A DNA stretch of 64,000 bases from Armatimonadota bacterium (GTDB taxonomy: Bacteria; Sysuimicrobiota; Sysuimicrobiia; Sysuimicrobiales; Humicultoraceae): NCBI GenBank assembly GCA_031459855.1, contig JAVKHP010000001.1:2315906-2379905 (forward strand), written 5' to 3'. Position numbers and translations under genes: made by a program. The notes under the pieces were generated by a model. The model ran no database searches. It had not been told where the DNA came from and saw only the letters and a list, made by a program, of their open reading frames with translations. Positions 7,374 to 19,963 of this stretch are shown here, piece after piece (position 1 is the first letter of the stretch; every line of letters starts with the position of its first letter).

Positions 7374-8841
7374 CGTCCCGGCGCTGCCGCTGCAGCTGGC
7401 GCTGCGCGAACATCCCGACTGGCGACGGTCGCCGGTCGCCGTGGTCGAGGACGACCGGCCGCAGAGCCCGATCCTGTGGGTCAACGGGCGCGCCCGACGC
7501 GCCGGCGTCGCCCCGGGAATGAGCTATGCGTCGGCGCTGGCGCTCGCCCCGACCCTGCGCGCGGTCCCCCTGGCCTCCATGCCGATCGCTCACACGGTGG
7601 AGGCGATCGCCGCGCGGCTGCGGGCGTTCTCGCCCGAGGTCGAGCCCGCAGCCGAAGTCCCAGGGGTGTTCTGGGCAAGCCTGACCGGGCTCCACCGACT
7701 CTACGCTTCTCCCGCTGTCTGGGCCACGGCGGTGCGGGCCGACCTGGCCGACGCGGGGGTCGTGGCGGTCGTCGTCGTGGGGTTCACGCGCTTTGGCACC
7801 TATGCCACAGCGCACCTCACCCGTAGCGTGCGGATCTTCGTCGACCCGCGTGAGGAACGCGTGGCTGCCGGTCGAGTGCCGCTGTCGCGCCTGGGCGAGA
7901 TCCCGCCGCGTGCGCTGGAGGCGCTGCACCAGCTCGGGGTCGCCTCGGTGGACGCTCTCGTGCGCCTGCCGGCGGCAGGAGTGCTGGAACGCTTCGGGCC
8001 CGAGGTGTACCGGCTGCACCGGCGAGCTACCGGCGACCTGTGGGACCCGTTGCACCCCCAGGTGCCGGCCGATCCGATCCGGCGCACGGTGCTCCTCGAT
8101 GCGCCCGAGCGCGACGTCGAGGGGCTCCTCTTCCTGCTCAAGCGGCTGCTGCATCCGATGCTGGCCGCGCTCGCCACCCGGGGACAGGCGCTGGCCGTAC
8201 TCGAGGTCCGCCTGCGGCCGGAGGGACACCCCTGGCAGGTCGAGCGGCTCCGCCCCGCGGCGCCCACGCTGGACGTGGTGCAGATCCTCGACCTCGTGCG
8301 CCTGCGGCTGGAGACCCTGGCGATGCCCGGCGGGGTCGTCGAGGTCCACCTGGAGGCCGAGGGCCAGCCTGCGCCGCCTGCTCAGCTCCACCTGTTTGCC
8401 GAACACCAGCAGCGCGACCTGGCCGCCGGCGCCCGGGCGCTGGCGCGGCTGCGCGCCCTGTTCGGCGACGACGCGGTGGTCCGGCCCGTAGTACGCCAGG
8501 GGCACCTGCCCGAAGCCCGCGTCGGCTGGGAGCCGGTCGATCGGTTGCAGCCCCCGCAGCCGCGCCCGCCCCGCGAACCTGCCCTCGTCCGGCGAGTGTG
8601 GGCACGCCCCCAGGCGCTGCCGGCCCCGCCGCGGCCAAGCCACGACGACGGCTGGCTCCTCTCGGGCGTAGGACGCGGGCCCGTAGTCGATCAGGCAGGG
8701 CCCTACGTCGTCTCGGGGGGCTGGTGGGTGCGCGAGGTCTGGCGCGACTACTACTTCGTCCAGACGCAGCGGGGCGAGGTGCTGTGGGTGTACTATGACC
8801 GCCGGCGGCGGCAGTGGTTTCTGCATGGGCGGGTGGAGTGA
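7351..8841 (+). CDS. imuB: ImuB, Y-family polymerase-like mutasome adaptor
   Basis: A 496-residue Y-family DNA polymerase homologue. The palm begins ERLACVDVPALPLQLAL; the segment SPEVEPAAEVPGVFWASLTGL replaces the acidic catalytic motif of active Y-polymerases, as expected for ImuB, which acts as a hub linking DnaE2 to the beta clamp rather than as a polymerase. A fingers/little-finger region follows, and the last 60 residues (YYFVQTQRGEVLWVYYDRR) form a DUF6504-like tail. GTG 7351 overlaps imuA. SOS-regulated with imuA. Confidence 0.9.
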   Translation: MERLACVDVPALPLQLALREHPDWRRSPVAVVEDDRPQSPILWVNGRARRAGVAPGMSYASALALAPTLRAVPLASMPIAHTVEAIAARLRAFSPEVEPAAEVPGVFWASLTGLHRLYASPAVWATAVRADLADAGVVAVVVVGFTRFGTYATAHLTRSVRIFVDPREERVAAGRVPLSRLGEIPPRALEALHQLGVASVDALVRLPAAGVLERFGPEVYRLHRRATGDLWDPLHPQVPADPIRRTVLLDAPERDVEGLLFLLKRLLHPMLAALATRGQALAVLEVRLRPEGHPWQVERLRPAAPTLDVVQILDLVRLRLETLAMPGGVVEVHLEAEGQPAPPAQLHLFAEHQQRDLAAGARALARLRALFGDDAVVRPVVRQGHLPEARVGWEPVDRLQPPQPRPPREPALVRRVWARPQALPAPPRPSHDDGWLLSGVGRGPVVDQAGPYVVSGGWWVREVWRDYYFVQTQRGEVLWVYYDRRRRQWFLHGRVE

Positions 8842-9041
8842 GTGTCGCGGGCGGGTGCCCTTGTCGCAGTCCCAGCATACCGCGTTCACCCGGTCCGGGC
8901 GGAGCCGCCCATGCCGTTCCGGCCCGTGGGAGCTGGCTTCCGCTTCGGACTGCCGGCGCCGTTGTGCTGCGAGGGGGCATGGTCGTCCGCCGGCGCGCAC
9001 GCTCCGGGTACGCGGCCGGCGCCGTAGGCTGGTGAGGAGTC

Positions 9042-12152
<3,111 letters not shown>

Positions 12153-12177
12153 CCTCACCGCGCCGGGCTCATGCCCC

Positions 12178-12490
12178 CAGCGCGCATGGTCCCGTGGTTC
12201 CACCGCAGGCGTCCGCACCGAGTCGTCCACCGCACGTCCCAGCGCGTGTGGCGCGGCGGCGCTGGCCCGCGCACCCCTCGCCCACTCGTCAGCCGCCGCC
12301 CCGCCAGCGCGCGTGGCGGCGTGTTCCACGGACGCACCATGGGCAATCTCTCGGCTCGCCCGCCCCAGCGCGCGTGGCAGCGTGGGCGATGCATGGAGGA
12401 GGGAGCCCCCTGCCGCTGCGAGAAACAGCGTGGCGGACGCGCCATCCCACGGGCGGTCCTGGCCGCGGGCGCGAGCGCCACGGGACAGCG
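12178..12490. repeat. ~60-65 base quasi-periodic repeats (CAGCGCGCGTGGC)
   Basis: The 458 bases between dnaE2 and msrA hold no gene I can support. A CAGCG-led word recurs at 12178, 12240, 12305, 12366, 12426 and 12486, that is every 60-65 bases. The first four copies resemble CCAGCGCGCGTGGC, a near-palindrome; the last two keep only CAGCGTGG or CAGCGTCC. Between copies the sequence is mostly unrelated. Possible repeated binding site or decayed minisatellite. Confidence 0.4.
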
Positions 12491-12513
12491 TCCGGCCGAC
12501 CGAGGCGTCCGCA

Positions 12514-12577
12514 ACGAGCACGTCGGCCCGCGGCGGGCAGGTTGGCCTGTGATAAGCACGTTGGCCCGCGGTGGGCG
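12514..12577. repeat. direct repeat AGCACGTnGGCCCGCGGnGGGC
   Basis: Two copies of AGCACGT-GGCCCGCGG-GGGC with single-base differences, near 12516 and 12555, about 39 bases apart just upstream of msrA. No function is evident. Confidence 0.35.
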
Positions 12578-12610
12578 CGCTGGCGCCGACAGGAAACGGA
12601 GGTGGGCTCC

Positions 12611-13186
12611 ATGGGATCTGACCCCTCGCGCCGCGAGGTCGCCACGCTGGCAGGAGGATGTTTCTGGTGCCTGGAGGCTGTCTTCAGCGAGCTGCGCGGG
12701 GTCGAGCGTGTGGTCTCCGGCTACTCGGGGGGCCACGTGCCGCATCCGACCTACGAGCAGGTGTGCTCGGACACGACGGGCCACGCCGAGGCCGTGCAGA
12801 TCACCTACGACCCCAGCGTCATCTCCTACCGCGACCTCCTCGACGTCTTCTTTGCCATCCACGACCCAACGACGCCAAACCGCCAGGGCCCGGACGTAGG
12901 ATCGCAGTACCGGTCGGCCATCTTCTATCACACGCCGGAGCAGCAGGCGATCGCCCAGCAGGTGATCGCCGAACTGGAGGCCGCACGGCGCTACGCCGAC
13001 CCCATCGTCACCCAGGTGGTGCCGTTCGAGGCCTTCTACCCGGCCGAAGACTACCACCAGAACTACTTCGCCACCCACCCAGACCAGCCGTACTGCGCGG
13101 CCGTCGTCGCGCCCAAGGTCGCCAAGTTCCGCAAGCAGTTCCTGGCGAAGCTCAAGCGGCCCGAAGGCGCGCGCGCGCACCCGTGA
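12611..13186 (+). CDS. msrA: Peptide-methionine (S)-S-oxide reductase
   Basis: MsrA reduces the S-epimer of methionine sulfoxide in proteins and free methionine. The protein is 191 residues, normal for the family. The active-site signature [11 protein letters not shown] is near residue 16; [36 protein letters not shown] and EDYHQNYF are the other conserved stretches. No MsrB domain is fused. ATG at 12611 was chosen because it precedes the catalytic core by 13 residues; only a weak Shine-Dalgarno (GGAGGTGGG) is upstream. The next gene starts within its stop codon. Confidence 0.95.
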   Translation: MGSDPSRREVATLAGGCFWCLEAVFSELRGVERVVSGYSGGHVPHPTYEQVCSDTTGHAEAVQITYDPSVISYRDLLDVFFAIHDPTTPNRQGPDVGSQYRSAIFYHTPEQQAIAQQVIAELEAARRYADPIVTQVVPFEAFYPAEDYHQNYFATHPDQPYCAAVVAPKVAKFRKQFLAKLKRPEGARAHP

Positions 13187-13680
13187 CCGGCGCCGGCGAT
13201 GCCAGCCGGCCGCGGGCGATCCAGGATACCTACCCCGACCAGGTCGCCCACTGCTACGGGTGCGGCCGGCTGAACCCGGACGGGCTGCACCTCAAGAGCT
13301 ACTGGCAGGGGAGCGAAGCGACGGCGGTGTTCCGGCCGCGGCCCTACCACACCGCACTCCCGGGCTACGTCTACGGCGGCCTGCTGGCGTCCCTGGTGGA
13401 CTGCCACGGCACCGGGACCGCGGCAGCCGCGGCAGCGCGCGCTGCCGGGCTGGACCCCGAGCGCGACCCACCCCCGCGCTTCGTGACGGCCGCCCTGCGG
13501 GTGGAGTACCTCAAGCCCACCCCGCTCGACGCCGAGTTGCACCTGCGCGGGCGCGTGCGGGAACACGCGGGTCGCAAGGTGGTCGTCGAGGTGACGGTGG
13601 AGGCACGAGGCGAGGTCACCGTCCGGGGCGAGGTGGTGGCCGTGCAGATGCCCGAGGCCATGGCACCGCCGGCCCCGTAG
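13183..13680 (+). CDS. Hotdog-fold (PaaI-like) thioesterase
   Basis: A 165-residue hotdog-fold protein, probably an acyl-CoA thioesterase. N-terminal [19 protein letters not shown] is the small Cys-containing segment typical of one PaaI-like subgroup; [20 protein letters not shown] is the helix carrying the putative catalytic residue, and [14 protein letters not shown] and [14 protein letters not shown] form the later strands. GTG at 13183 overlaps the msrA stop (GTGA), so the two are translationally coupled. The substrate cannot be read from sequence. Confidence 0.8.
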   Translation: MTGAGDASRPRAIQDTYPDQVAHCYGCGRLNPDGLHLKSYWQGSEATAVFRPRPYHTALPGYVYGGLLASLVDCHGTGTAAAAAARAAGLDPERDPPPRFVTAALRVEYLKPTPLDAELHLRGRVREHAGRKVVVEVTVEARGEVTVRGEVVAVQMPEAMAPPAP

Positions 13681-13824
13681 CAGTCTCGATGTCGTGGCAC
13701 GGCCAGCGGGCTGGCACCGGATCGCCCGGGAGGCGCGCACGGGCCCATCACGGTCTCGACCGCGGTGGCTCGACCCCTGGAGGGTGAGAGGGGGCCTGAC
13801 TGCTGCGGCGAATGCTGCCTGGCG

Positions 13825-14412
13825 GTGCGCCTGCGCATCCCGGTTCCCTCTCTCGTCGTCCTCTGCGGCCCTGCCGGCAGCGGCAAGAGCACGTTCGCGG
13901 CCCGTCACTTTCCGCCCACCGCCATCGTGTCGTCCGACCGCTGTCGCGCCATGCTGGGCGACGACGAGCGCAACCTGGCCGTCTCCCGCGACGCCTTCGA
14001 GCTGTTCCACTTCATCATCGCCCGGCGCCTAGCCCTGGGCCGGCTGGCCGTGGCGGACAGCACCGCGCTCAGGAAAGAGGCGCGTCGCGCCCTGCTGGAG
14101 ATCGGCCGGCGGGCGGGTGTGCCGGTGTACCTCATCGTCTTCGATGTGGACGAGGACCGGTGCTACTACCACGACACGTTGCGCGACCGGCGGGTGGGAC
14201 GTCCCGTCATTGGGCGTCAGGTGCAGGCGCTGCGGGAGGCGCTGAAGACCATTCCCCACGAGGGCTTCGATCACGTCATCATCCTGGACGACGCCCTGGC
14301 GCGCACGGTGTCAGTGGAGCTCGTCCCGATGCCTGTGGAGCACGGGGTGCGTCGCGAGGCTCCTGAGGCCGAGGCCGCCTACGATCAGCAGGAGAGTGCG
14401 CATTCAAGCTGA
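13825..14412 (+). CDS. AAA/polynucleotide-kinase-like P-loop kinase
   Basis: About 195 residues from the likely GTG start at 13825. Walker A is CGPAGSGKSTFAARHF at the N-terminus, followed by the SSDRCRAMLGD segment and DSTALRKEARRALLEIGRR, all resembling the kinase half of bacterial polynucleotide kinase-phosphatase (Pnkp). VYLIVFDVDEDRCYYHD supports a lid region. No phosphatase or ligase domain is attached. Substrate could be nucleic acid 5' ends or a small molecule. An earlier start at 13765 is open but gives an uncharacteristic leader. Confidence 0.7.
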   Translation: MRLRIPVPSLVVLCGPAGSGKSTFAARHFPPTAIVSSDRCRAMLGDDERNLAVSRDAFELFHFIIARRLALGRLAVADSTALRKEARRALLEIGRRAGVPVYLIVFDVDEDRCYYHDTLRDRRVGRPVIGRQVQALREALKTIPHEGFDHVIILDDALARTVSVELVPMPVEHGVRREAPEAEAAYDQQESAHSS

Positions 14413-14461
14413 ACTGAGCATTCCGGGAACTGGTGCAGGGGGCTGGTGGACGGGGGTCGGG

Positions 14462-15577
14462 ATGCCACGCGAGCCGATCCGGCGGACGATCGACGGGCAT
14501 GTCCTGACGCTGGTGCAGGGCGACATCACGCACCAGCGGGTGGACGCCATCGTCAACGCCGCCAACAGCCGGCTGGTCGGTGGCGGCGGCGTGGACGGTG
14601 CGATCCGTCGCGCCGGCGGCCCCGCCATCGAGGAGGAGTGCGCGCGGATCCGTGCGGCGCAGGGCGGGTGCCCGACGGGCTCGGCGGTGATCACCGGAGC
14701 CGGCCGGCTCCCCGCCCGGTACGTGATCCACGCAGTCGGTCCGGTCTGGTCTGGCGGTCGCCAGGGTGAAGCTGCGCTGCTGGCGTCGGCCTACCGCTCG
14801 AGTCTGGAGCTGGCGACCGCCCATGGCGTCCGGACGATCGCCTTCCCGTCCATCAGCACCGGCGTGTACGGGTACCCGGTGGCGCTGGCGGCCCAGGTGG
14901 CGCTTCGGACCGTGGTCGAGGTCGTGCAGGGCACGTCGATCGAGGAAGTACGGTTCGTGCTGTTTTCCGAGCAGGATTTCGACGCATACGCCGCAGCCCT
15001 GGAGGAGGTGTTGGGTGCCATGAAGCAGGAGCCATCGCTGCACGATCGGTCGGATCGGACGTCGCAGGGCGCCCTGGGCGAGGATCTGGTGCACGGCGCC
15101 GCGGGGACCGCGCCCGCGGAGCCGGCGGGGGCCACCGGCGGCGCAGGCCAGGATGGTGCCCCGGGGGGAGTGTCCGGCATAGGGGGCCCGGGGGCGCAGC
15201 CTCAGCAACCGCTGTGGCAGACGACGCCGCCGGGCGGTACGGAGGAGGCAGCAGAGGCCCCGGCGGCGCCGGCTGCTAAGGCTCGCCGCGCGCGGCCACA
15301 GGCGCGGCCCGCGCGCAAGCCGTCTCGGGCGGCGAGACGGCGCGGTGTGGCCAGGCGGCGAAGGGGCGCTGCAGCGGCCGGGCGTCGCGGGGGCGCCCGC
15401 CGACCCGCTGGCGCCGGGGCTCGCGGCGGTCCCAGACGGCGCCGGACGGCCGGGCGTCCGACGCGAACAGTGCGCCGGGGCGGCGGTCGGGCGGCGGGCG
15501 GTCGCCGTCAGGCGCGTACGGCCGCGGGAGCGCGACGCGGGCGGGCACGGAGAGGCGTGCGGCGTCGCCGGGCCTGA
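14462..15577 (+). CDS. Macro-domain protein with long Arg/Ala-rich tail
   Basis: Residues 1-180 are a macro domain of the YmdB/O-acetyl-ADP-ribose deacetylase type: LVQGDITHQRVDAIVNAANS, GGGGVDGAIRRAGGP, ITGAGRLPARYVIHAVGP and FPSISTGVYGYP, which together bind ADP-ribose. A linker rich in Gly, Pro and Gln follows. From about residue 265 the chain is a strongly basic Ala/Arg/Gly tail of roughly 105 residues, rich in ARRR and RGGAR motifs, reminiscent of histone H1-like bacterial tails. ATG 14462 has GGGGGTCGGG upstream; GTG 14396 is an alternative. The frame is open throughout, but the tail lies in very GC-rich DNA where chance open frames are common. Confidence 0.8.
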   Translation: MPREPIRRTIDGHVLTLVQGDITHQRVDAIVNAANSRLVGGGGVDGAIRRAGGPAIEEECARIRAAQGGCPTGSAVITGAGRLPARYVIHAVGPVWSGGRQGEAALLASAYRSSLELATAHGVRTIAFPSISTGVYGYPVALAAQVALRTVVEVVQGTSIEEVRFVLFSEQDFDAYAAALEEVLGAMKQEPSLHDRSDRTSQGALGEDLVHGAAGTAPAEPAGATGGAGQDGAPGGVSGIGGPGAQPQQPLWQTTPPGGTEEAAEAPAAPAAKARRARPQARPARKPSRAARRRGVARRRRGAAAAGRRGGARRPAGAGARGGPRRRRTAGRPTRTVRRGGGRAAGGRRQARTAAGARRGRARRGVRRRRA

Positions 15578-15614
15578 CGGCGGAGGGGGCTCCAACCCCG
15601 GGAGGTGAGCGACA

Positions 15615-15842
15615 GTGGTCTCCGCGGTCGTGCTCTTGAAGGCCCATCCCGGTCAGGCGCGCAAGGCGGCCATCGCCCTGCGGAAGATCAAGGGCGTGCG
15701 CGAGGTGCACGTGGTGACCGGGCCCTACGACATCGTCTGCTTCACCGAGGCCGGTGACATGGCCGCGCTGGGCGACACGGTCATCTCACGCATTCAACGG
15801 ACGCCCGGGGTCGCCGACACGCTGACCTGTCTCGTCGTGTGA
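15615..15842 (+). CDS. Stand-alone Lrp/AsnC effector (RAM) domain protein
   Basis: A 75-residue protein equal to the ligand-binding half of Lrp/AsnC regulators, without the DNA-binding helix-turn-helix. The sequence opens VSAVVLLKAHPGQARKAAIAL and continues through REVHVVTGPYDIVCFTEA to a GVADTLTCLVV strand, the alpha/beta sandwich of this domain. Such proteins form oligomers that bind amino acids or similar ligands. GTG at 15615 follows a good GGAGGTGA Shine-Dalgarno (15601-15608). It is the last gene before the rRNA promoter region. Confidence 0.85.
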   Translation: MVSAVVLLKAHPGQARKAAIALRKIKGVREVHVVTGPYDIVCFTEAGDMAALGDTVISRIQRTPGVADTLTCLVV

Positions 15843-15886
15843 CGGGGTGACCTTGTAGGAGCCCTGTGGGCCCTGTGAGCCCAGGG

Positions 15887-15914
15887 TTGACAAGCCCTGG
15901 GTGCCTTCTATAAT
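15887..15914 (+). promoter_or_regulatory. Sigma-A promoter upstream of 23S rRNA
   Basis: TTGACA (15887-15892) and TATAAT (15909-15914), both consensus, with a 16-base spacer. A terminator-like hairpin lies about 100 bases downstream, so this promoter may make a short RNA or an attenuated rRNA leader. A second TTGACA at 16112-16117 has only a weak -10 (TCACTG). Confidence 0.8.
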
Positions 15915-15920
15915 GAGTTG

Positions 15921-16038
15921 TGGCTCTGACACAGGGAGGGAGCGCTGCTGCAGAGGGTAACGGTGGTGACCGGGTAACCTCATAGGCGGTTGCACGATGA
16001 GCAGTCCCCGAGGGGATTTCGCTCATCCCCTCTTTTTT
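15921..16038 (+). ncRNA. possible short leader or small RNA
   Basis: The interval from the predicted transcription start to the T-tract at 16033-16038 contains no reading frame of note. Near its 3' end two mutually exclusive folds are possible: GATGAGC (15996-16002) with GCTCATC (16021-16027), or GAGGGGAT (16010-16017) with ATCCCCTC (16025-16032) followed by six Ts. It matches no riboswitch class I recognise. Confidence 0.35.
16010..16038 (+). terminator. intrinsic terminator between rRNA promoter and 23S
   Basis: Stem GAGGGGAT (16010-16017) with ATCCCCTC (16025-16032), 7-base loop, then TTTTTT (16033-16038). It sits between the consensus promoter and the 23S gene, so it must be passed or antiterminated if that promoter serves the rRNA. 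Confidence 0.7.
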
Positions 16039-16395
16039 GTGCCATAGCCAGCAGCCTCAATGTTCCCCCGGCGTACCCGGTGGGATCCGCCGCGCGGCGG
16101 CGGGGCGCACCTTGACAAGTGCAAACGGAAGACGTCACTGCCCGCGGATCGAGCCGATCGGCGGGATGGTGATGTGTTGTCAGGCTCTGAACAGCTGCTC
16201 CTAGGGCGGGTCTCAAGCTACTACGGGCACACGGCGGATGCCTTGGCGCCAAGGGCTGATGAAGGACGCTGCCGGCGGCGAAAGGGTCGGGGAGGTGCCA
16301 AGCAACCTTCGATCCGGCCGTCTCCGAATGGGGCAACCCGGCGCGGGTCATGCCGCGTCATCCCGTGCTGAATCCATAGGCACGGGAGAGCCAGT

Positions 16396-16427
<32 letters not shown>

Positions 16428-16751
16428 ACAGAAATCAACCGAGATTCCCTGAGTAGTGGCGAGCGAAAGGGGAGGAGCCCAAACCTCGGGCGTGCCAAGC
16501 TCGCGGGCGTTGCGCTCGAGGGGTTGCAGGACATCGTCGGACGGGACCGCGATCCCGTCGGGAAGTGACCAATCCGCACGCTAGCCGAACGGTCCTGGAA
16601 CGGCCGGCCACAGCGGGTGACAGCCCCGTAGGCGAAAGCGTGTGGACTTCCTGGGCGGTGTTCCTGAGTACCACGGGACACGTGGAACCCCGTGGGAAGC
16701 CGGGAGGACCACCTTCCAAGGCTAAATACCCTTGGCGACCGATAGTGCACG

Positions 16752-16782
<31 letters not shown>

Positions 16783-17384
16783 GGGAGGGGAGTGAAATAG
16801 AACCTGAAACCGTGTGCCTACAAACAGTCGGAGGGCTATGCCGGTCTTCGGACCGGAACGCCTGACGGCATGCCTATTGAAGAATGAGCCGGTGAGTTGC
16901 AACGTGTGGCGAGCTTAAGGGAGCGTATCCCGGAGGCGGAGGGAAACCGAGTCTGAACAGGGCGCCGTTCCCGGATGGGAAGCCGCACGCGCGGCAGTCG
17001 CACGTTGCAGACCCGAAACCGGGTGAGCTACCCATGGCCAGGGTGAAACGCGGCTAACCCCGCGTGGAGGCCCGAACCCGTTGGTGTTGAAAAACCATGG
17101 GATGAGCTGTGGGTAGGGGTGATATGCCAATCGAACCCGGAGATAGCTGGTTCTCCCCGAAATGCATTGAGGTGCAGCCCCGAGCGCAGCACGGCGGTGG
17201 TAGAGCACTGGATGGGCTAGGGCGGGAGGACCCGTGCCGAACCCAACCAAACTCCGAATGCCGTCGTGTGGTCGTCGGGAGTGAGACGGTGGGGGATAAG
17301 CTTCATCGTCAAGAGGGGAACAACCCAGACCGCCAGCTAAGGTCCCCAAGTGATGGCTAAGTGGGAAAGGAAGTGGCATCGCTA

Positions 17385-17453
<69 letters not shown>

Positions 17454-18187
17454 GTGCTGCGCCGAAAATCCAACGGGGCTCAAGCCATCCACCGAAGCTG
17501 CGGATCCCGCGCGTGGTGTCGTCCTGCGCGGGGTGGTAGGGGAGCGTTCCGCAGTAGGCTGAAGGCGGACCGTGAGGACCGCTGGACGATGCGGAAGTGC
17601 GAATGCCGGCATGAGTAGCGAAAAGGCAGGTGAGAATCCTGCCCGCCGTAAGGCCAAGGGTTCTTACGGAAGGTTCGTCCGCGTAAGGTTAGGCGGGCCC
17701 TAAGGCGAGGCCGAAAGGCGTAGCCGATGGACAGCCGGTCGACATTCCGGCCCCGCGGCGCATCCGTGACGAGCCAAGGGGGGACGCAGAAGGGTAGGCC
17801 TACCGGGTGATGGTCGTCCCGGGCTAAGCAGGTAGGCGGAGGCGCCAGGCAAATCCGGTGCCTCGTACAACGCCGAGATGCGAACGCGAGCTCAAGGGCA
17901 ACCGCGAGCGAAGTGGCTGAGCCCACGCTGCCAAGAAAAGCCTCGTGGCCAGGATGCCCGCGCCCGTACCGGAAACCGACACAGGTGGCCGGGCACGTAG
18001 AGTGCCAAGGCGCGCGAGAGAACCCTCGTCAAGGAACTCGGCAAGTTGACCCCGTAACCTCGGGAGAAGGGGTGCCTTCGAGCGTTGCCGGCCTGCGCCG
18101 GCTGCGCGAGGAGGCCGCAGTGAATCGGCTCAGCCGACTGTTTAACAAAAACACAGGTCTCTGCGAAGCCGCAAGGCGACGTATAGG

Positions 18188-18223
<36 letters not shown>

Positions 18224-18256
18224 CGGGTTAGCTGGGGTTCGCCCCGGCGACGCCCT

Positions 18257-18352
<96 letters not shown>

Positions 18353-18604
18353 CGAGCTGAGCGCTGTCTCGACGAGGGACTCGGCGAAGTTGTGAGACCC
18401 GTGAAGACACGGGTTACCCGCAGCTGGACGGAAAGACCCCGTGGAGCTTTACTGCAGCTTGCCATTGGATTTGGTCTTACCATGTAGAGGATAGGTGGGA
18501 GGCAGAGAAGCGGGGGCGCCAGCTCCCGTGGAGCCGCCCTTGGAATACCACCCTTGGCAAGATTAAGTCCTAACCGGCATCCTCAGCGGGTGTCGAGACA
18601 GTGG

Positions 18605-18641
<37 letters not shown>

Positions 18642-18797
18642 CGGTAACGGAGGCGCCCAAAGGTCCCCTCAGCACGGTTGGAAACCGTGCGGCGAGTGCA
18701 AGGGCATAAGGGGGCTTGACTGTGAGGCCTACAAGCCGAGCAGGGGCGAAAGCCGGGCCTAGTGATCCTACGGCGGCAAGTGGAAGCGCCGTGGCTT

Positions 18798-18830
<33 letters not shown>

Positions 18831-18847
18831 GATCTCCCCCAAGAGTC

Positions 18848-18902
<55 letters not shown>

Positions 18903-18906
18903 TAGT

Positions 18907-18943
<37 letters not shown>

Positions 18944-18966
18944 TACGTGAGCTGGGTTCAGAACGT

Positions 18967-19787
18967 AGGACACACTGCGTCCCCTGGGAGCGATCCCAGG
19001 GTGCTCTCCGGCTGATATCGGTGGAACCCTCGCGTGGCCTCCGAACACCACGCAGGGCAATACCGAGGGAAGAGTCGGGAGCCAGATGAAGGACGCGTTG
19101 ATCGGGATCGTCCTTGGTGATGGCCATTTGGAGGTGCACGGGCGCGGTGTGCGTCTCCAGGTAAACCACTCGGTACGCCTGCGAGCGTATGTGGAGTGGA
19201 AACACCGGGAGCTGAGAGCACTTCGGCCGTCGCCAGTGCATGGTCACGACAACGCGGGCTACCCGTTCTGGCGGTTTGTGACGCGGTGCCATCCATACCT
19301 AGCGGAGTTGCGGCGGTTGTTCTATCGACATGGCCGCAAGATCGTTCCGGCGACTATCGGGGAGCTGTTGGTCCACCCCAAGGCGCTGGCCGTCTGGTTC
19401 ATGGACGATGGCACGTGCGATCGGCGGCAGGGCTCCATGCTGTTCGAGACACAATGCTTCGGCGCGGCTGATCTCGTGCGACTGGTGGCAACGCTAGCGC
19501 AGAATTTCGACCTGCGCGTGCGCATTCACCGCAGCGGGATCGGACGCGGGCTGCGCCTGTACGTGCCCGTGGCTGAGGCGACAAAGCTCGTCCGACTCAT
19601 TGAGCCCTACGTGCTGCCGGAACTGCGGTACAAGCTCCCGATTCCCCGTAACGACTGAAGGCTACAAGGCCTGAGATGGGTGTCGTGCCGTGTGGCGAAA
19701 CTGTGACACTCATCAGACGCCGGCTCCTTCGATCCTTCCGAAGGATGGAGCTATAGTCTGTGCCTCTGGAAACAGAGGGTGAACACG
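18967..19787 (+). mobile_element. Group I intron in 23S rRNA at the L2593 (I-CreI) site
   Basis: 821 bases inserted between exon ends GAACGT and CGTGAGACAG, which corresponds to E. coli 23S position 2593. The 5' exon ACGT (18963-18966) pairs with GCGT (18977-18980) to form P1, with U18966 and G18977 as the diagnostic U-G wobble at the splice site. The last intron base is G (19787), the omega G. GCTATAGTCTG near 19752 resembles the conserved P7 region of group I introns. A LAGLIDADG endonuclease gene fills most of the element. Confidence 0.88.
19086..19658 (+). CDS. LAGLIDADG homing endonuclease (intron-encoded)
   Basis: A 190-residue homing endonuclease inside the 23S group I intron. Two LAGLIDADG motifs are visible: [12 protein letters not shown] at the N-terminus and [13 protein letters not shown] near residue 104; their acidic residues (GDG and DDG) bind the catalytic metals. 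WKHRELRAL and the C-terminal basic strands are expected to contact DNA. With two motifs it should work as a monomer, unlike I-CreI, a single-motif dimer that cuts the same 23S site. Its job is to cut intronless 23S genes so that the intron is copied by repair. Codon usage and GC are somewhat lower than the chromosome, which fits a mobile origin. Confidence 0.92.
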   Translation: MKDALIGIVLGDGHLEVHGRGVRLQVNHSVRLRAYVEWKHRELRALRPSPVHGHDNAGYPFWRFVTRCHPYLAELRRLFYRHGRKIVPATIGELLVHPKALAVWFMDDGTCDRRQGSMLFETQCFGAADLVRLVATLAQNFDLRVRIHRSGIGRGLRLYVPVAEATKLVRLIEPYVLPELRYKLPIPRND

Positions 19788-19930
19788 CGTGAGACAGTTC
19801 GGTCCCTATCCACTGTGGGCGCAGGTGACTTGAGGGGAGCTGCTCCTAGTACGAGAGGACCGGAGTGGACGGACCTCTGGTGTACCGGTTGTCCTGCCAA
19901 GGGCACGTGCCGGGTAGCCATGTCCGGACG

Positions 19931-19963
<33 letters not shown>

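Noticed and set aside
12178-12490. CRISPR-like periodicity of 60-65 bases
   Set aside because: Only 5-13 bases are conserved per unit, spacers are unrelated in length and there is no cas gene; too weak for an array.
14279-15595. 438-codon minus-strand frame opposite the macro-domain gene
   Set aside because: Pro/Arg/Ser-rich throughout with no motif; the plus strand carries the macro domain.
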